Assembly: GCA_023974075.1 (NCBI GenBank)
Contig: CM043807.1
Span: forward strand, 3,584,440-3,648,439
Length of the DNA stretch: 64,000 bases
DNA from: Chaenocephalus aceratus
Taxonomy: Eukaryota; Chordata; Actinopteri; Perciformes; Channichthyidae
Reading direction: 5' to 3'
Shown here piece by piece: positions 1-11,189 of the stretch (position 1 is its first letter; each line of letters opens with the position of its first letter). Below the pieces are notes generated by a model. That model ran no database searches and was not told the origin of the DNA. It was given only the letters and a program-made list of their open reading frames with translations. The translations under genes and the position numbers were made by a program.

Positions 1-1934
1 AAAATTGTCGAAAAAACTACTGAGTGCCAATGGAGAAGGGGCTCAAAAAAGCTCAACCTGTTGGCGCTTCGGGCCGAAGCCCCGGACATTTTTCCACTTC
101 TCAATTGCAACTTACAACGGAGAGGGGAAACCAAGCTTCCCCTTCTCCATCAAAAAAATGCATTCATCCATTTTAGACTACTGTCTGCACGAAATTGGAA
201 ACCCGGTTTTTGAGAGGACTCAGAAAGAAAATGGGTGTCTGATTTCATGGAGGAATGTATCCGCTCCATGTGCACTCTGGCTCGGATATATTTGTTGCCT
301 GGAGACTTCTCTAACTTCTGGTCACTTTCCAAACAGTCTTAAGGAGGCAAGAGTAAACCCTCTCCTAAAGAAACCCACTCTCAACCCGTCTGATGTTATA
401 AACTACAGGCCTGTCTCTCTCCTCCCGTTCCTTTCTAAAACACTTGAACGCGCTGTCTTTAAACAACTCTCCTGTTATTTCCATCAGAATAACCTCCTGG
501 ATCCGCACCAGTCTGGTTTCAAGGCAAGTCACTCAACAGAAACTGCCCTCCTCGCTGTCTCTGAGGAACTGCACACGGCTAAAGCAGCCTCCCTCTCCTC
601 TGTCATCATCCTTCTGGACCTGTCTGCTGCATTCAACACGGTGAATCATCAGATCCTCCTTCGCACTCTCCAAGAACTTGGGAGTTTCAGGCTCTGCACT
701 TTCCCTCCTCACCTCAAAGACCGTACCTACAGGGTAACTTGGAGAGGGTCAGAGTCCGACCCTTGTCAATTAACTACAGGGGTCCCTCAGGGCTCTGTTC
801 TTGGTCCCCTACTCTTCTCCTTGTACACAAACTCGCTCGGATCTGTCATTAGCCCGCATGGTTTTTCATACCACTGCTACGCTGACGACACCCAATTAAT
901 TCTGTCCTTTCCCCGCTCAGAGACCCAGGTCGTCGCATTCTAACGGACATCTCTCAGTGGATGTCTGCTCACCACCTCAAGCTCAACCTTGACAAGACTG
1001 AACTGCTTTTCCTTCCGGGAAAAGATTGTCCCACTCTTGACCTAACAATCAACATCGGCACCTCTGTTGTTTCCCCGACTCAGACTGCAAGAAATCTGGG
1101 TGTTATCCTAGATAAAAAACTGTCCTTCACTGCAAACATCGCTGCTACAACCCGCTGCTGCAGATACACGCTTTACAACATCAGAAGGATACGTCCCCAC
1201 CTGACCCAGAAAGCGACGCAGGTTCTGGCCCAGGCTCTCGTCATCTCACGCATAGACTACTGCAACTCCCTCCTGGCTGGTCTACCTGCATGTGCCATCC
1301 GACCTCTGCAGCTCATCCAGAATGCAGCAGCTCGTCTGGTCTTCAACCTTCCTACATTTTCCCACACCACGCCGCTCCTCCGCTCTCTTCACTGGCTTCC
1401 GGTAACTGCTAGAATCCACTTCAAGACAATGATACTTGCGTACCATGCTGCGAATGGATCTGGCCCTTCCTACATCCAGGACATGGTCAAACTGTACACC
1501 CCAGCACGTGCACTCCGCTCTGCATCAGCCAAACAGCTCGCTGCACCCTCACTGCGAGGGGGACCCAAGTTCCCATCAGCAAAAACACGTGGGTTTGCTA
1601 TCCTGGCTCCAAAATGGTGGAATGAGCTCCCTATTGAAATCAGGATAGCTTGCACATCTTCCGGGGGAGACTGAAAACTCATCTCTTTCGACTCCACTTC
1701 GATCTATAGAATTACTAACAAATAATTGCTAACAAAGCACTTATATACTAATAAAAGGGCTAGCTTATCTAAAACCTGTTGAGTAGCACTTGAAATGTGT
1801 TGGCTCTATGAAACCTGATGTACTTATATGATTCTGTTTTCTTCAAGTTTGTATCTTGTTGGTCGAACGCACTTATTGTAAGTCGCTTTGGATAAAAGCG
1901 TCAGCTAAATGCAATGTAATGTAATGTAATGAGA
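1..1934 (+). mobile_element. L2-type (Maui-like) LINE, 5'-truncated, intact 3' end
   Basis: Non-LTR retrotransposon copy cut by the window edge or 5'-truncated. It carries reverse-transcriptase coding sequence followed by an AT-rich 3' UTR. The 3' end is a short structured tail (about 1875-1934) finishing in repeated ATGTA/TGTAATG units, as fish L2-type LINEs do. The same tail recurs at 7811-7985 (minus) and 32400-32612 (plus), which supports its being the 3' end of a multicopy family. It lies in intron 3 of tmtc1, antisense to the gene. Family assignment is from motif and tail recognition. Confidence 0.85.
5..1674 (+). pseudogene. LINE reverse transcriptase, frameshifted
   Basis: The first 312 codons contain reverse-transcriptase landmarks: NYRPVSLLPFLSK near residue 133, the metal-binding LLDLSAAF at 203-210, GVPQGSVLGPLLF at 259-271 and the catalytic YADD at 292-295. 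The frame then breaks around 940-960, and a second open stretch (961-1674, 237 codons) carries the C-terminal thumb/connection region with SRIDYCNSLL, LQLIQNAAARL and HWLPV, as usual in L2/CR1-group elements. The N-terminal endonuclease is absent. With a frameshift and no endonuclease this copy cannot be active. The break lies immediately downstream of the palm domain. Confidence 0.88.
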
Positions 1935-1987
1935 CCCCCCAGCCTGGTTCTTACCAAACTTTAAGTTTGCAAACCGGTCTCTGGATG

Positions 1988-2345
1988 AATGTAAGGGGAG
2001 TTTGAGAGGACTCTACCCGCATTATGAGACACTATTTTCGGATACATTTTCTCACTTTAACCCCTTTTCTATGGATCTCCAAAAAGTGAACTCAGACTTT
2101 TTCTGACTGTGGAGGAATGCAAGGGGAGTTTGAGGGGACTCTACACGCATTATGAGACACTATTTTCGGATACTTTTTTTCATTTTCACCCCTTTTTTAT
2201 GGTTCTCCAAAAAGTGAACTCAGACTTGTTCTGACTGTGGAGGAATGCAAGGGGAGTTGACAGGGGACTCTTGCGGGCTCATGATGCAGTATTTTCGGAT
2301 ACTTTTTTCATTTTCAGCCCTTTTCCATGGATGAATTGAAACTTA
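1988..2345. repeat. Tandem repeat, about 128-bp unit, 2.8 copies
   Basis: Units begin near 1988, 2116 and 2244, each opening with AATG(T/C)AAGGGGAGTTTGA followed by a shared block with ACACTATTTTCGGATAC. Copies differ by scattered substitutions and a few small indels, so this is an old array. It sits between the L2 tail and the recombinase element; it may be part of the upstream region of that element, which I cannot establish. Confidence 0.85.
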
Positions 2346-2573
2346 GAATTTTTTACATTTTGGTACATTTGACCCAGTTCTGGCAACCGCATTACCTGGA
2401 GGATAGGACCGAGAGATGACAGACTCTCTGGCCGCCTCACAAGTCACTATTGTCGGACACTTTCTTTGCTTTACCTCAGTTCTATCACTCTTTCCTTCTT
2501 TTGACCATAAAACGTGTTTCCTGTTGGGGTACTGCCTGGTTCCGGGGCACCCCAAACCCTCTCATGGTCGGGC

Positions 2574-2724
2574 ACCATGAATTGATGCATCGGACCCAAT
2601 GTTGCCATCACCAGCCCCGCATTGTTGTGGAGGTGGGACCATTTAACCCGGTGGTAACTCAAGTCCTCCCTTGGTCCGTGTACCATGAATTGAAGCATCG
2701 GACCCATTGTTGCAATCACCGGTT
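2574..2724. repeat. Pair of 43-bp direct repeats, 108 bp apart
   Basis: ACCATGAATTGATGCATCGG at 2574 is repeated at 2682 with few changes, and similarity continues for about 43 bp in both. The spacing and the GGACCCA(A/T)TGTTGC core suggest a short tandem array upstream of the recombinase coding remnant. Confidence 0.7.
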
Positions 2725-2794
2725 ACGCTAACGTACATAAACGGAGAAACAGAAAATAATTTAAATACAATTCATTGTGTCTGTTTTAGTAAGG

Positions 2795-5066
2795 ATGTCG
2801 TCCGAATGCCCGGTGTGCACTCTTCTATATGGCGTTGAACAAGCACCTTAAGCACAAACATGCAGTGCGGAACTTGGAGGAAAGAGGCATCATTCTTAAA
2901 ATGGCCAGTGGCAGAATAAATGTTCGGACCAAACCCTGTCCCATCACAGGGTGTTCGTATGCTGGGAAGAGACTAGACCGTCATGTAACTCATGAACACC
3001 CTGAGTTCTCCCGAGATGAGGCACATCAGGTCATGGCAAGGCTGAAGCATAGTGTGGCCCTGCAGTTGCTCCATGACCTCCGAGAGACTAATCCCATCAT
3101 TGGAATGGCTACATCATTGGATATAGAAAATGAGGAGGAATACCCGGTGCACCCTCCACCCTTCTCCCCACATACCGAGTGTGACGAAGAAGACTGCAGG
3201 GCAATGTGGCATTGAGGGCACAGAAGGATGCCCTCATTGATGAGGTGAAGACCCTGCCCTCCAGGCTGAAAAAGGAGCTAAAACCCAGGAAGCAGAGTGC
3301 CACTGCTGCTGTGCTTGAGGAAGAGGAAGAATGTATACGATGTAAGGGCATGGCAATCTCAAGTACCTCCGGCATAAACACCGTAGCCTCCGGCAGCAAT
3401 ACCCCTCTCAAGACCCCGGTCAAGACTGTCATGCGATCCCCAGAAGCCTCCGGCAGCAATACCCCTCTCAAGGCACCGGTCAAGACTGTCATGCATTCAC
3501 CAGAAGCCTCCGGCAGCAATACCCCTCTCAAGACCCCGGTCAAGACTGTCATGCGGTCCCCAGAAGCCTCCGGCAGCAATACCCCTCTCAAGGCACCGGT
3601 CAAGACTGTCATGCGGTCCCCAGAAGCCTCCGGCAGCAATACCCCTCTCAAGGCCCTGGTCAAGACTGTCATGCGGTCCCCAGAAGCCTCAGGTAGTGAG
3701 ACCCATGTATGCCAGAAGACCTGTGTGTCTGTCTACAATAAGCTGAAAGCTAATCTGGCTAAGGACTGGCCCTCTCCCCCAAATCAATGGTCCATTGGGA
3801 AGGGACGGGGGAATACCATTTGTGAAATCACGTTGCCTAAAAGCATGAAGACGTACATTCAGACATACAGGGATCATTGTGAGGGTGTCGCACCGACAGT
3901 AAAACGGAAAGAAAATTGTCTGTCCAAGGTCAGCCGGATAAAGAACTTCCTCGTATTCATGGCCCATGATGTTAACCGGCTGTCAGACTGGCTGTTCCTA
4001 AAGACATGAAGAGGATCCGTGGCTGGAGTGAGTATATTTCAAAGTCAGGCCGGGCAGTCACAACATCGCTGTTGTTCCTGAAGAATGTGAACCATTTCCT
4101 GAGGTATTTGTCTGAGTCGAAGCTCCGGGGGTGCAGGCTCACCCAGTCTGATATGACCCACATCATCAGAGAGGTGATAGCCAACATGAACGACTTGAAA
4201 AAGACCGTCACTGTGGAGGAACAAGCTGGATCGTCTGCCGTGCCAGGCGGAGCTTCTCGCCGCCATGTTGCCCGCTGAGAAGTGCATCCCTGATCTCCTT
4301 GACCTGATGACCAGCAAGCCGACCTCAATCACCCAGTACCTGCTATATGGCTATCTAACCCTCCATTGGAGCCTTCTGTATGGCCACCGTCCGGGGGTGT
4401 ACGCAAACATGACCAACACTGAGGTATTTGAGGCGGACAGAAGGGGCACTGCTGAGGGCTACATCATCCACGTGCAGGATCACAAGACTGCCAAGACATT
4501 TGGCGAAGCACAGCTGGTGCTTACAGTAAAGGAGTTTAGCTGAGTCATGTGGTGGATGGGGATAAAAGAGGGCTTGTCGGGTCCTCAGAATGAATTCTTC
4601 CTTTTCACAACGGGGACATACGCCTCCAAGAACCTGAACGCTCACTTGAAGTGGGCTTGGGCTGACCTTCACAATCCTGCGCACTGCCCTGGCTGACAAT
4701 ATCAAGCATCACCAAGATCCAGAAAGCAGGTCGATTCTCGCCAGGTTTATGTGTTACGACGTAAGCACTGCTGACCGGTTCTACGCGAATACGCCTGGAA
4801 TAAAGGAGGGAGTGAAAATCCGCTCCATGTTCAGGGCGGCAGCAGCTGCAGCAGCATCATCAGAACGAGGTCTACGGCCGTCAGATACCTCCGAAGAGGG
4901 CTCAGGGGCTGAGAGCAGTGATACCTCTTCTTCAGGGCCGGTTGACACTCCTGAGGAGGGGGCAGGGCTCGTGGACTCAACCTGTTTCCCCCGGTGCACC
5001 GTACAAGTTAGACGGCTAATATGGTCCCCACTAATCATGTTTTTATTATGTATACTGTTTTTGTAA
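2795..5066 (+). pseudogene. Crypton-like tyrosine recombinase with N-terminal C2H2 fingers, decayed
   Basis: A protein of roughly 700 residues is broken into at least five frames. It starts at ATG 2795 (MSSECPVCTLLYG), shifts frame near 2825 and continues ALNKHLKHKH, so one C2H2 finger (CPVC...H-x3-H) spans the shift; a second (CPITGCSY...HVTHEHP) follows near 2935-2998. Next come a proline/serine-rich repeat linker (3385-3684), an alpha-helical core-binding region (about 3730-4210), and a catalytic region: arginine in YGHRPGVYANMT (about 4380), lysine in VQDHKTAKTFG (about 4475), and a C-terminal FMCYDVSTADRFY (about 4745) whose tyrosine fits the nucleophile. In related fish proteins I recall histidine at the second C of this motif plus one, so FMCYD would be a lost catalytic histidine. 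AATAAA-like signals follow at 5080-5096. No reverse transcriptase or DDE is present, favouring a Crypton-type DNA transposon. Confidence 0.72.
3385..3684 (+). repeat. Coding minisatellite, 60-bp unit x5
   Basis: Five tandem 60-bp units start at 3385, 3445, 3505, 3565 and 3625, with a diverged sixth start at 3685. The unit is a multiple of three and encodes a 20-residue repeat containing SGSNTPLK and PVKTVM. It lies in the linker between the zinc fingers and the recombinase core. Copies are over 90 percent identical, much more alike than the age of the surrounding frameshifts would suggest, so the array probably turned over recently. Confidence 0.9.
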
Positions 5067-5159
5067 AAATCATGTGATAATTAAATAAATAATAAAACAT
5101 GAATATAACCTTGAAGGTTCACAGGGGCAGATACAGTGCCAGGTACTATTTAAACAATG

Positions 5160-6021
5160 TTTACCCAGGATTCAGACACCTTCCCAGGCTTGTAAAATGC
5201 GGTGATGCGCCCTGGAGGTATCAGACTATTTTTAAACAACTTTTCCCCGCCTTTCAAAGATTTATTCCTGGGTTTTAGCATGTCATTTTTTAGGATATCA
5301 TTTAACATGGACCCTCTCCTGAAAATGCACATATTCGGTGCCCCCTTGGTCGATTTTGACGAATGAAATCTCTTTATAACCGCTAGAGCCAATGGAATCG
5401 AGGGGAGAGTAACACGTAGCCAAAACCGGAAGCTGCATACACTCTGGTGGCTACCATTATCAGCTAACTTTTTGCTCTGATTTTTAAATAAAAATGGAAT
5501 TATGGATTATAAATAATTGCTTCAAAGCCACAGATACATTATTAACCTATGGATCAACCGATTCAGCCGCGTTTTTTCTCGATTTAATGCCATTGAACAG
5601 GTCTTTTGATCAGATTGACAGCTACGGTGAGACGATCTCCCGTAAAACTCCGTAAAGGTACGTGTTGTGATGTCTGTGTTTGCTTCGCCTGTCGCGAGAT
5701 CGGATCGCTTAGTGATGATACTATATTTAAATAATCTGTGGAGTCTCAGATTTAATCGGATATATTGTATGTGCAGTTTCGATAAGTAATAAGGGTATCT
5801 TTATTTTGAATTCTGTGCTAAAGTTCATTAGCATTTTTTCGCTTAGTGCTAATTCAGAGGCTTGGTATTACCTTTGTGTTTTGTTTTGGTAAAAATGGTT
5901 CATATGTTCAGTTAGCTGAGATTCTTCCCATTAATCTGGTGCTACACATTAATAGTTTCATAAGAAGCCCTGAGACACCGTCTCGGGAAAAAAAACTGGG
6001 GGGACCGCCGTGCTTAAGAGG
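5160..6021 (-). mobile_element. piggyBac-like non-autonomous element, copy 1
   Basis: This stretch matches the reverse complement of 12327-13506 over most of its length, for example the block around AGAGCCAATGGAATCGAGG near 5388 and the block around GCCCTGAGACACCG near 5970. Its right terminus ends ...CTTAAGAGG and is followed by TTAA (6022-6025), the target of piggyBac elements. The left terminus is not clear, so the start is approximate. No coding region is visible. Superfamily assignment rests on TTAA and the terminal resemblance to copy 2 only. Confidence 0.5.
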
Positions 6022-6025
6022 TTAA

Positions 6026-7805
6026 CCAGAGCTGTCTCTGTGCTATGATGTTTTCTAAAGCCAGACTGAAAATCTTCAAATAAATCATTGTTTTTTAAGT
6101 AATCACACAACTGTTTTGCGACCGCTTTCTCAAGAACTTTTGAGAGGAACGGAAGATTAGAAATAGGTCTATAGTAGAACCTTTGGATCGAGGTTGTGCT
6201 TTGTAAGAAGACGTTTTATCACTGCTACTTTGAATGATTGTGGAACATAGCCTGATAATAAAGACATATTCATAATATTTAATAAAGAAGTGCTAATTAA
6301 TGGAAAAACTTCCTTTAACAGCATAGTTGGAATTGGGTCTAAAATACACGTTGATGGTTTAGAAGAGAGAATCATTGAATTTAATTGTTCAAGGTTTATG
6401 GCTGAAAAGCATTCTAGTTTACTATCTAGTGCAGGGGTCGGCAACCCGCGGCCCTTTAAGCCCTCTGCTCTGGCTCCCTTGAGTTTAGACAAAAATAAGA
6501 AGGAAATAAAATAAAAGTATTTGTAGGACTATTTATATTTTGTTGCATGGTTGAAAATGTTTCGTATCTTGTATTTTGAGGTGATACTGTGACACATAAA
6601 TAAAAAACCAAACGGTTTTAATTAGGTCAACTAAAATATGCGTCACATCCTGCTACGGTCCCGCGCGAGCGCCTTTTCTTGGAGGCGAATAACCTGACCC
6701 CCGGCTCGATGAGCGAACTATGGATAAATCAAAGAAAAGTACCGGAGGAACACAGGATTTAATTCTGTGTGGTTAGAGTTATCTGCTTTCACAGCAAACG
6801 ATGCTGGTTTACCGGTATGTTTGATATGTAGAGAGACGTTGTCAACGGTGGTGCAGCCTTTACGTATCGAGGAACAACAAGGGAGAGGAAGACAGCTGAC
6901 GATCGTCAGTCATAATTCAATGGGGTATGTAATTTATTTCAGAAAACACTTTTTGTAGTATTCCATGGAATGCTCTTAACGTCCCGATAGCAATGAATAT
7001 ATTAAATACATCCAAGAATTCATCTCTGGAAGCCGTAGCGCTGTAAAAAGCACGACCAATCCATCTGAGCCGGCCTGGCTAAAGTAACTGGATGGCCTAA
7101 CTGCCTGTCAGCCTTCCATCTGTGCACAAACTTATCTCGTGCCCTCATTGGTCATGTGCGCGTTCGTGTGTGTGTTGGAGGAGGGACTCCTCCAACACAC
7201 AGGAAGAGGCATATTTTTTCCGGTTGTGTACTTTCAAATTCTAGCGCACTCGAGCTGGTTTCTCCATTCTTATCTTTAACTCTTTTTAGGGTGCAGCTAT
7301 ATGTTTTATTTATTTCAAAGTGGGCCCATTTTAATAATATTTTTTTTTCCTTCAAATGTGCAGAGGACTCCCCAAGTGCTGCGTTTAATTTATTTTAAAG
7401 TAGGCCTGTGTATTATTTTTAATTCTCCTTATAAGAGGTCTTTGTTTCTTATTAGAGGTTAACAGTTTTATATCATGTAATAAATAGCATAATAAATGCA
7501 AAAAAAACTGTAGTTTTTGTCTGATATAACAATAAAAAACTATGAAATATGTTTTGCGGCTCCAGACAAAAAAATGTTTTGGAAAAAGGAGCAAAATGGC
7601 TCTTTTGGTCAAAAAGGTTGCAGACCCCTGATCTAGTGTAATATTAGAACTTACGTTTCCGGGAGCTGTTGATAACACTATACTGGTCAAAGGCAAGAGG
7701 TCATTAATTTTGTTTCTAAGAGCAACAATTTTATCGTTAAAAAAGCACATAAAATCATTACTACCGAGTGCTATGGTATAGCATAGCATATATCTATAAA
7801 ACTAT
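6026..7805 (-). mobile_element. Rex1/CR1-like LINE fragment split by a hAT insertion
   Basis: Reverse-transcriptase coding sequence lies on the minus strand in two pieces, 7805-7632 and 6431-6026. The first encodes FFNDKIVALRNKINDLLPL and similar residues. The second resumes with LNSMILSSKPSTCILDPIP and runs into finger-domain sequence with KAVAKQLCDYLKNN-like residues after a frame change. The two pieces become continuous when the inserted hAT (6432-7630) and one copy of its target duplication are removed. No catalytic motif is retained. The element is 5' and 3' truncated. Confidence 0.78.
6432..7630 (+). mobile_element. hAT element with BED-finger remnant, 8-bp TSD ATCTAGTG
   Basis: Inverted ends CAGGGGTCGGCAACC (6432) and GGTTGCAGACCCCTG (ending 7630) are flanked by exact 8-bp duplications ATCTAGTG (6424-6431, 7631-7638), the hAT hallmark. 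The 1199-bp body retains the start of a transposase exon near 6722-6860 with AFTANDAGLPVCLICRE, a BED-type zinc-finger half (CxxC), and nothing of the catalytic domain. A second copy lies at 34936-36141 in opposite orientation, and a 40-bp scrap at 29337. Positions 7169-7201 form a hairpin not present in the other copy. Confidence 0.9.
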
Positions 7806-7810
7806 TTTTA

Positions 7811-7985
7811 CATTACATTGCATTTAGCTGACGCTTTTATCCAAAGCGACTTACAATAAGTGCGTTCGACCAACAAAATACAAACTTGAAGAAAACAGAA
7901 TCATATAAGTTCATAGAGCAAAAACATTTCAAGTGCTACTCAACTGGCTTTAGATAAGCCAGCCCTTTATTAGTACTATACTGTA
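7811..7985 (-). mobile_element. L2-type LINE 3' tail
   Basis: Reverse-complement match to the 3' UTR and tail of the LINE at 1-1934, including CATTTAGCTGACGCTTTTAT and CAAGTGCTACTCAACTGG. Only about 175 bp is present, so it is a severely 5'-truncated insertion. Confidence 0.85.
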
Positions 7986-8711
7986 AGGGAAACTTCTGTG
8001 TAGCAATGCAGTGGGAGTCACCGACTCAGGAAGAAGACACGGTAGAGCAGGAGCTTCGATGTCAAACACTGGAGGTTCATTTGGAGTTACGGCCGGAGAA
8101 TTCACATCACAAGTCACACAGTCACGGTCTGACTGCACGGGTGGTTGCCACGTCAACTCTGGAGCGCCTCTCTCTCGTTAGCCCATTTAACTGGTTTCAC
8201 AGAGTAATCAACATATTTAGATAAGATAGTTTAATCAGTTGGGCACACTGAGTCACTTGCGTCCGTCACTTATGGCCTCGAAGATGTCATACCTTGGAGT
8301 CCACAAACAGCAAAGAAGGAAGTGTCCCAGTGCACCCACAACAACAGACCATCTGTGACCTAGTGTTGACCGGTCACAGAATGGGAACAATAACATTATG
8401 GCTGACATTATGTCCTTAAAGGAGATAAACAGACGTCAGGGTTGGTCCTGTACGTCATATCTAGGAGTCTCGGTCAATAATTTCCCTAACATATACTATA
8501 AAACTATTTCAAACGACAGTAGCTTCATTTACCAAACTGTACCAGCAAACAACTAAATGAGTCATAAGTTATTCAACATTGCACATGCAGGGGGTGATAA
8601 ATGTTTTTAACTGGCAGACAATGTTATATTACCATCCTGTGTGATCATAGTAGCGTGTGGTGCGTGCGTGCGTGTGGCGTGCGTGTTCTGAGGCTGCTAA
8701 AGTTATCTTAC
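7986..8711. other. tmtc1 intron 3 sequence, unassigned open stretch
   Basis: The minus strand is open for 68 codons at 8156-7950 (with PAVTPNEPPVFDIEAPALP), but I recognise no family and it has no splice context. A short GTGCG/TGCG-rich stretch lies at 8655-8690. The rest up to the exon 3 donor shows nothing I can assign. Confidence 0.4.
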
Positions 8712-8785
8712 CTGATGTAGGAGAGGAACGTCAGCAAGAACAGGAGACATGCTAAGACATCAGCCCGGCCGACGATACCAGACAC
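8712..8785 (-). CDS. tmtc1: tmtc1 exon 3 (74 bp)
   Basis: Minus-strand exon read from 8785 to 8712. It is preceded by a TGTGTGCTGCAG acceptor and followed by the donor GTAAGA. It encodes VSGIVGRADVLACLLFLLTF and then LSYI with two spare bases (AG) for the next codon. The block GIVGRADVLACLLFLLAFLSY is a signature of TMTC proteins, in which the GRAD segment precedes a transmembrane helix in the multi-pass N-terminal half. It joins in phase to exon 2 (phase 0). The following exon is not in the window, so intron 3 exceeds 8.7 kb. Confidence is high because frame, splice sites and family residues agree. Confidence 0.93.
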
Positions 8786-9480
8786 CTGCAGCACACAAGG
8801 GTAAGGTTTTTATTAAAATCAACTACATTTGAGTGTACATGTGAGACCATCGAATAAACTCTACGGCAGAGTTAAAGTTACTCTTTTCTTGGAGTTGTTC
8901 TTTAACCTTTTTCAGGAGTTAAATCTGAACAATTAAGACTACTCCCATGTAGAGTAAAATGAAACTACCACTTCTGAGTTCATTTGAATGTGAACTCTAT
9001 AATGGTGTTAACGGTTAACACTTGAAAGCATGTTTATTTAACACTTATGGAGTTAAAATAAAAAGAAATAAAATGACTACATAACACCATATTGATTCAT
9101 ACAAATGTTTAGCTTTTATTTGTCAAATCCAGCAAACAGCACATTTAGAGCAGTTGTGACATTTCAAATGAAACTAAACAATTAAATAAAAAAAGAAATG
9201 TACACCAAAGTGTCGAGTATTGCATAAACTCAGTGCATTAAGTGCAAACATTAGACAAATGTGCTCACTACACGAAATAAAGCATTACAGAACTGCTCTG
9301 TATGAGGTAGACTAAATACTTTAAACCTGTAATTTAAGTACATATACATGTACAAAATAAGAAAGGAAACATTCCAATAAGCCATCAATGTTGGCAAATT
9401 AAATAATACGACTCTCTGACACAACATCAAAATGTGAATCACACCCATATGACATTTGGGAATCAAAAGGTTTGAAATGT
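8786..9480. other. AT-rich sequence of tmtc1 intron 2, possibly an element end
   Basis: AT-rich intron sequence with repeated short words (GTTAACACTT, GGAGTTAAA) near 8880-9060, reminiscent of the ends of EnSpm-like elements. I could not define inverted ends, and no coding sequence is visible. Confidence 0.3.
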
Positions 9481-9529
9481 CTTAATCCTTCTCTTTCTAG
9501 GACCAGTATCTTCCTGGGGATTTTTTCAC

Positions 9530-10250
9530 TTATTTAGAAAGCATGAAAATGGTCATGGAAACACGTTTCATACTCAACCAAAACAAAAATAACTTTTCCA
9601 TCGTGAAGAATGATACAGGTGATTTTGCTGAACACTGGCATGTTTTCCTCTGTGCTTGTACAAACAAAGAGGCCAACTCGACATTCAACCCCACAACACT
9701 TTACGCAGCGTGTGAGGTTGACAGTGGCTTGTGGATCAATGATGATAGGCAGATATATCTTCTGCTTATTCTTGTGTTTCAAGTACACACATTTTGACTG
9801 GACCAGACTGAACTGGTTTTAAAGTCAAGCATTCCCAATGATAAGCTAATGCAAACTGGTGATTTTTCGCAAGGGATACTGTCAAATTCTTGAAGTGCTT
9901 TACACAGTCTTTTAAAAATGTGTGTTTCGCTTAAAATCTCATAGTCCAGATATGAATGAGTGGCCCAATTTTTCAAGTGCACCTCGGATAGTGGACCATG
10001 AAATGATGTTTTGGAATCAGGTTTGAAGGGTACAGTTCTTTAAAAAGTCGGTGATGTTCAATGATAAGGTGCTTTAAATGCACAGTCCTCTCTTCGGTGA
10101 TAGAGTATGAGAACACAATGTTTATAATGTTCAGCAACAAGAGCAATAAGTGCCAGTGCAAGTCATCCTCTGGTACCAAGTCACCAAATATCAGAGTTAT
10201 GTTTGTGATCAAACAGTGTTTGTGATGCATTTACCCCTATTCCATGAACT
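9530..10250 (-). mobile_element. EnSpm/CACTA-like transposon coding remnant
   Basis: Read on the minus strand, 10230 to about 9530 encodes, across several frameshifts and stops, a segment that I associate with vertebrate EnSpm-like proteins: FGDLVPEDDLHW, LIIEHHRLFKELYP, PKHHFMVHYPRC, then after a stop GPLIHIWTMRF and KHFKNLTVSLAKNHQFAL, then a cysteine-containing region with KCCGVECRVGLFVC. The order matches the C-terminal half of those proteins. The catalytic region is not present. It is a decayed fragment in the sense orientation of tmtc1, in intron 2. Confidence 0.55.
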
Positions 10251-10869
10251 TTAAAGTCCAACTGACATCACATCTAGTCCTCCCTATTTGTAATGAAAAA
10301 TAATGTAAATGTGTTTTACTTCGTGAAAATATCAGAAATGATCCCTTTTATCAGCAAGCTGCTGAGAATTAAGAACGTATTACCAGGGCAGTATATAACT
10401 GGTACGCAGGTGCGCGGCAAACATCTGAAATGTGTAACTTCACTTGTGTCACTAAGGATCCACTGTTGAATTTACCACATATTATAGAAACCTGAAGGCA
10501 TTTTAAGATTTGTATGCAAGTATTATCCCAAAAACTCAGTAGCAGAACCGTACAACGGAATTGTGCCAAAAATACGCCAACTGGCTGCGGAGGGAGAATC
10601 CCCTGTGCACATGCTGTGCCCTGTGCACACACTGGGAAATCAGCTCGCAGTTCGCAGTGCTCCACTAGCATTTCACCAGATGGTAAGACCTGGGGATCAC
10701 AATTAACATCAATGATCCATATGGCCCATTAATAACCAATCACACATTTTCCAGTTGCAATGTACCAAAACTTGAATTTACCGAAATCACAACTTGCACC
10801 ATGAGCTACTTTGCATTTGATTATGAACATTTACTATAACCCTGCCTACCACAAGGTGTGATTGTCACG

Positions 10870-10947
10870 AATTCTGTCAGGTTGGAGCAGTCACCAAATT
10901 CTGTCAGGTTGGAGCAGTCACCAAATTCTGTCAGGTTGGAGCAGTCG
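10870..10947. repeat. 26-bp tandem repeat x3
   Basis: Three consecutive 26-bp units beginning AATTCTGTCAGGTTGGAGCA at 10870, 10896 and 10922. The first two are identical and the third differs only at its end. It is a short minisatellite in tmtc1 intron 2. Confidence 0.93.
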
Positions 10948-11189
10948 TCCATGTTCTTGGATGATTCTGCAAGTGGGAGGTCTGAAACGCACATGATACA
11001 TAGTTTACTGGGGACAGTGAACATACTAAATTCTGTGATTGGTGTTTGTTATTGGCTAGTACAGAATATCAAACAACCTGTCTCTTACAGATAGAAAATA
11101 CAAATCTCTCAAAGCATTTCTGCAACAAAACAAAACCCAGAAATATCAACTTACCATAATCAGTGTAGATGACAAAACATATGTGACCC

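Noticed and set aside
3385..3684. CRISPR-like regular repeats
   Set aside because: Units are directly adjacent without unique spacers and translate in frame; it is a coding minisatellite.
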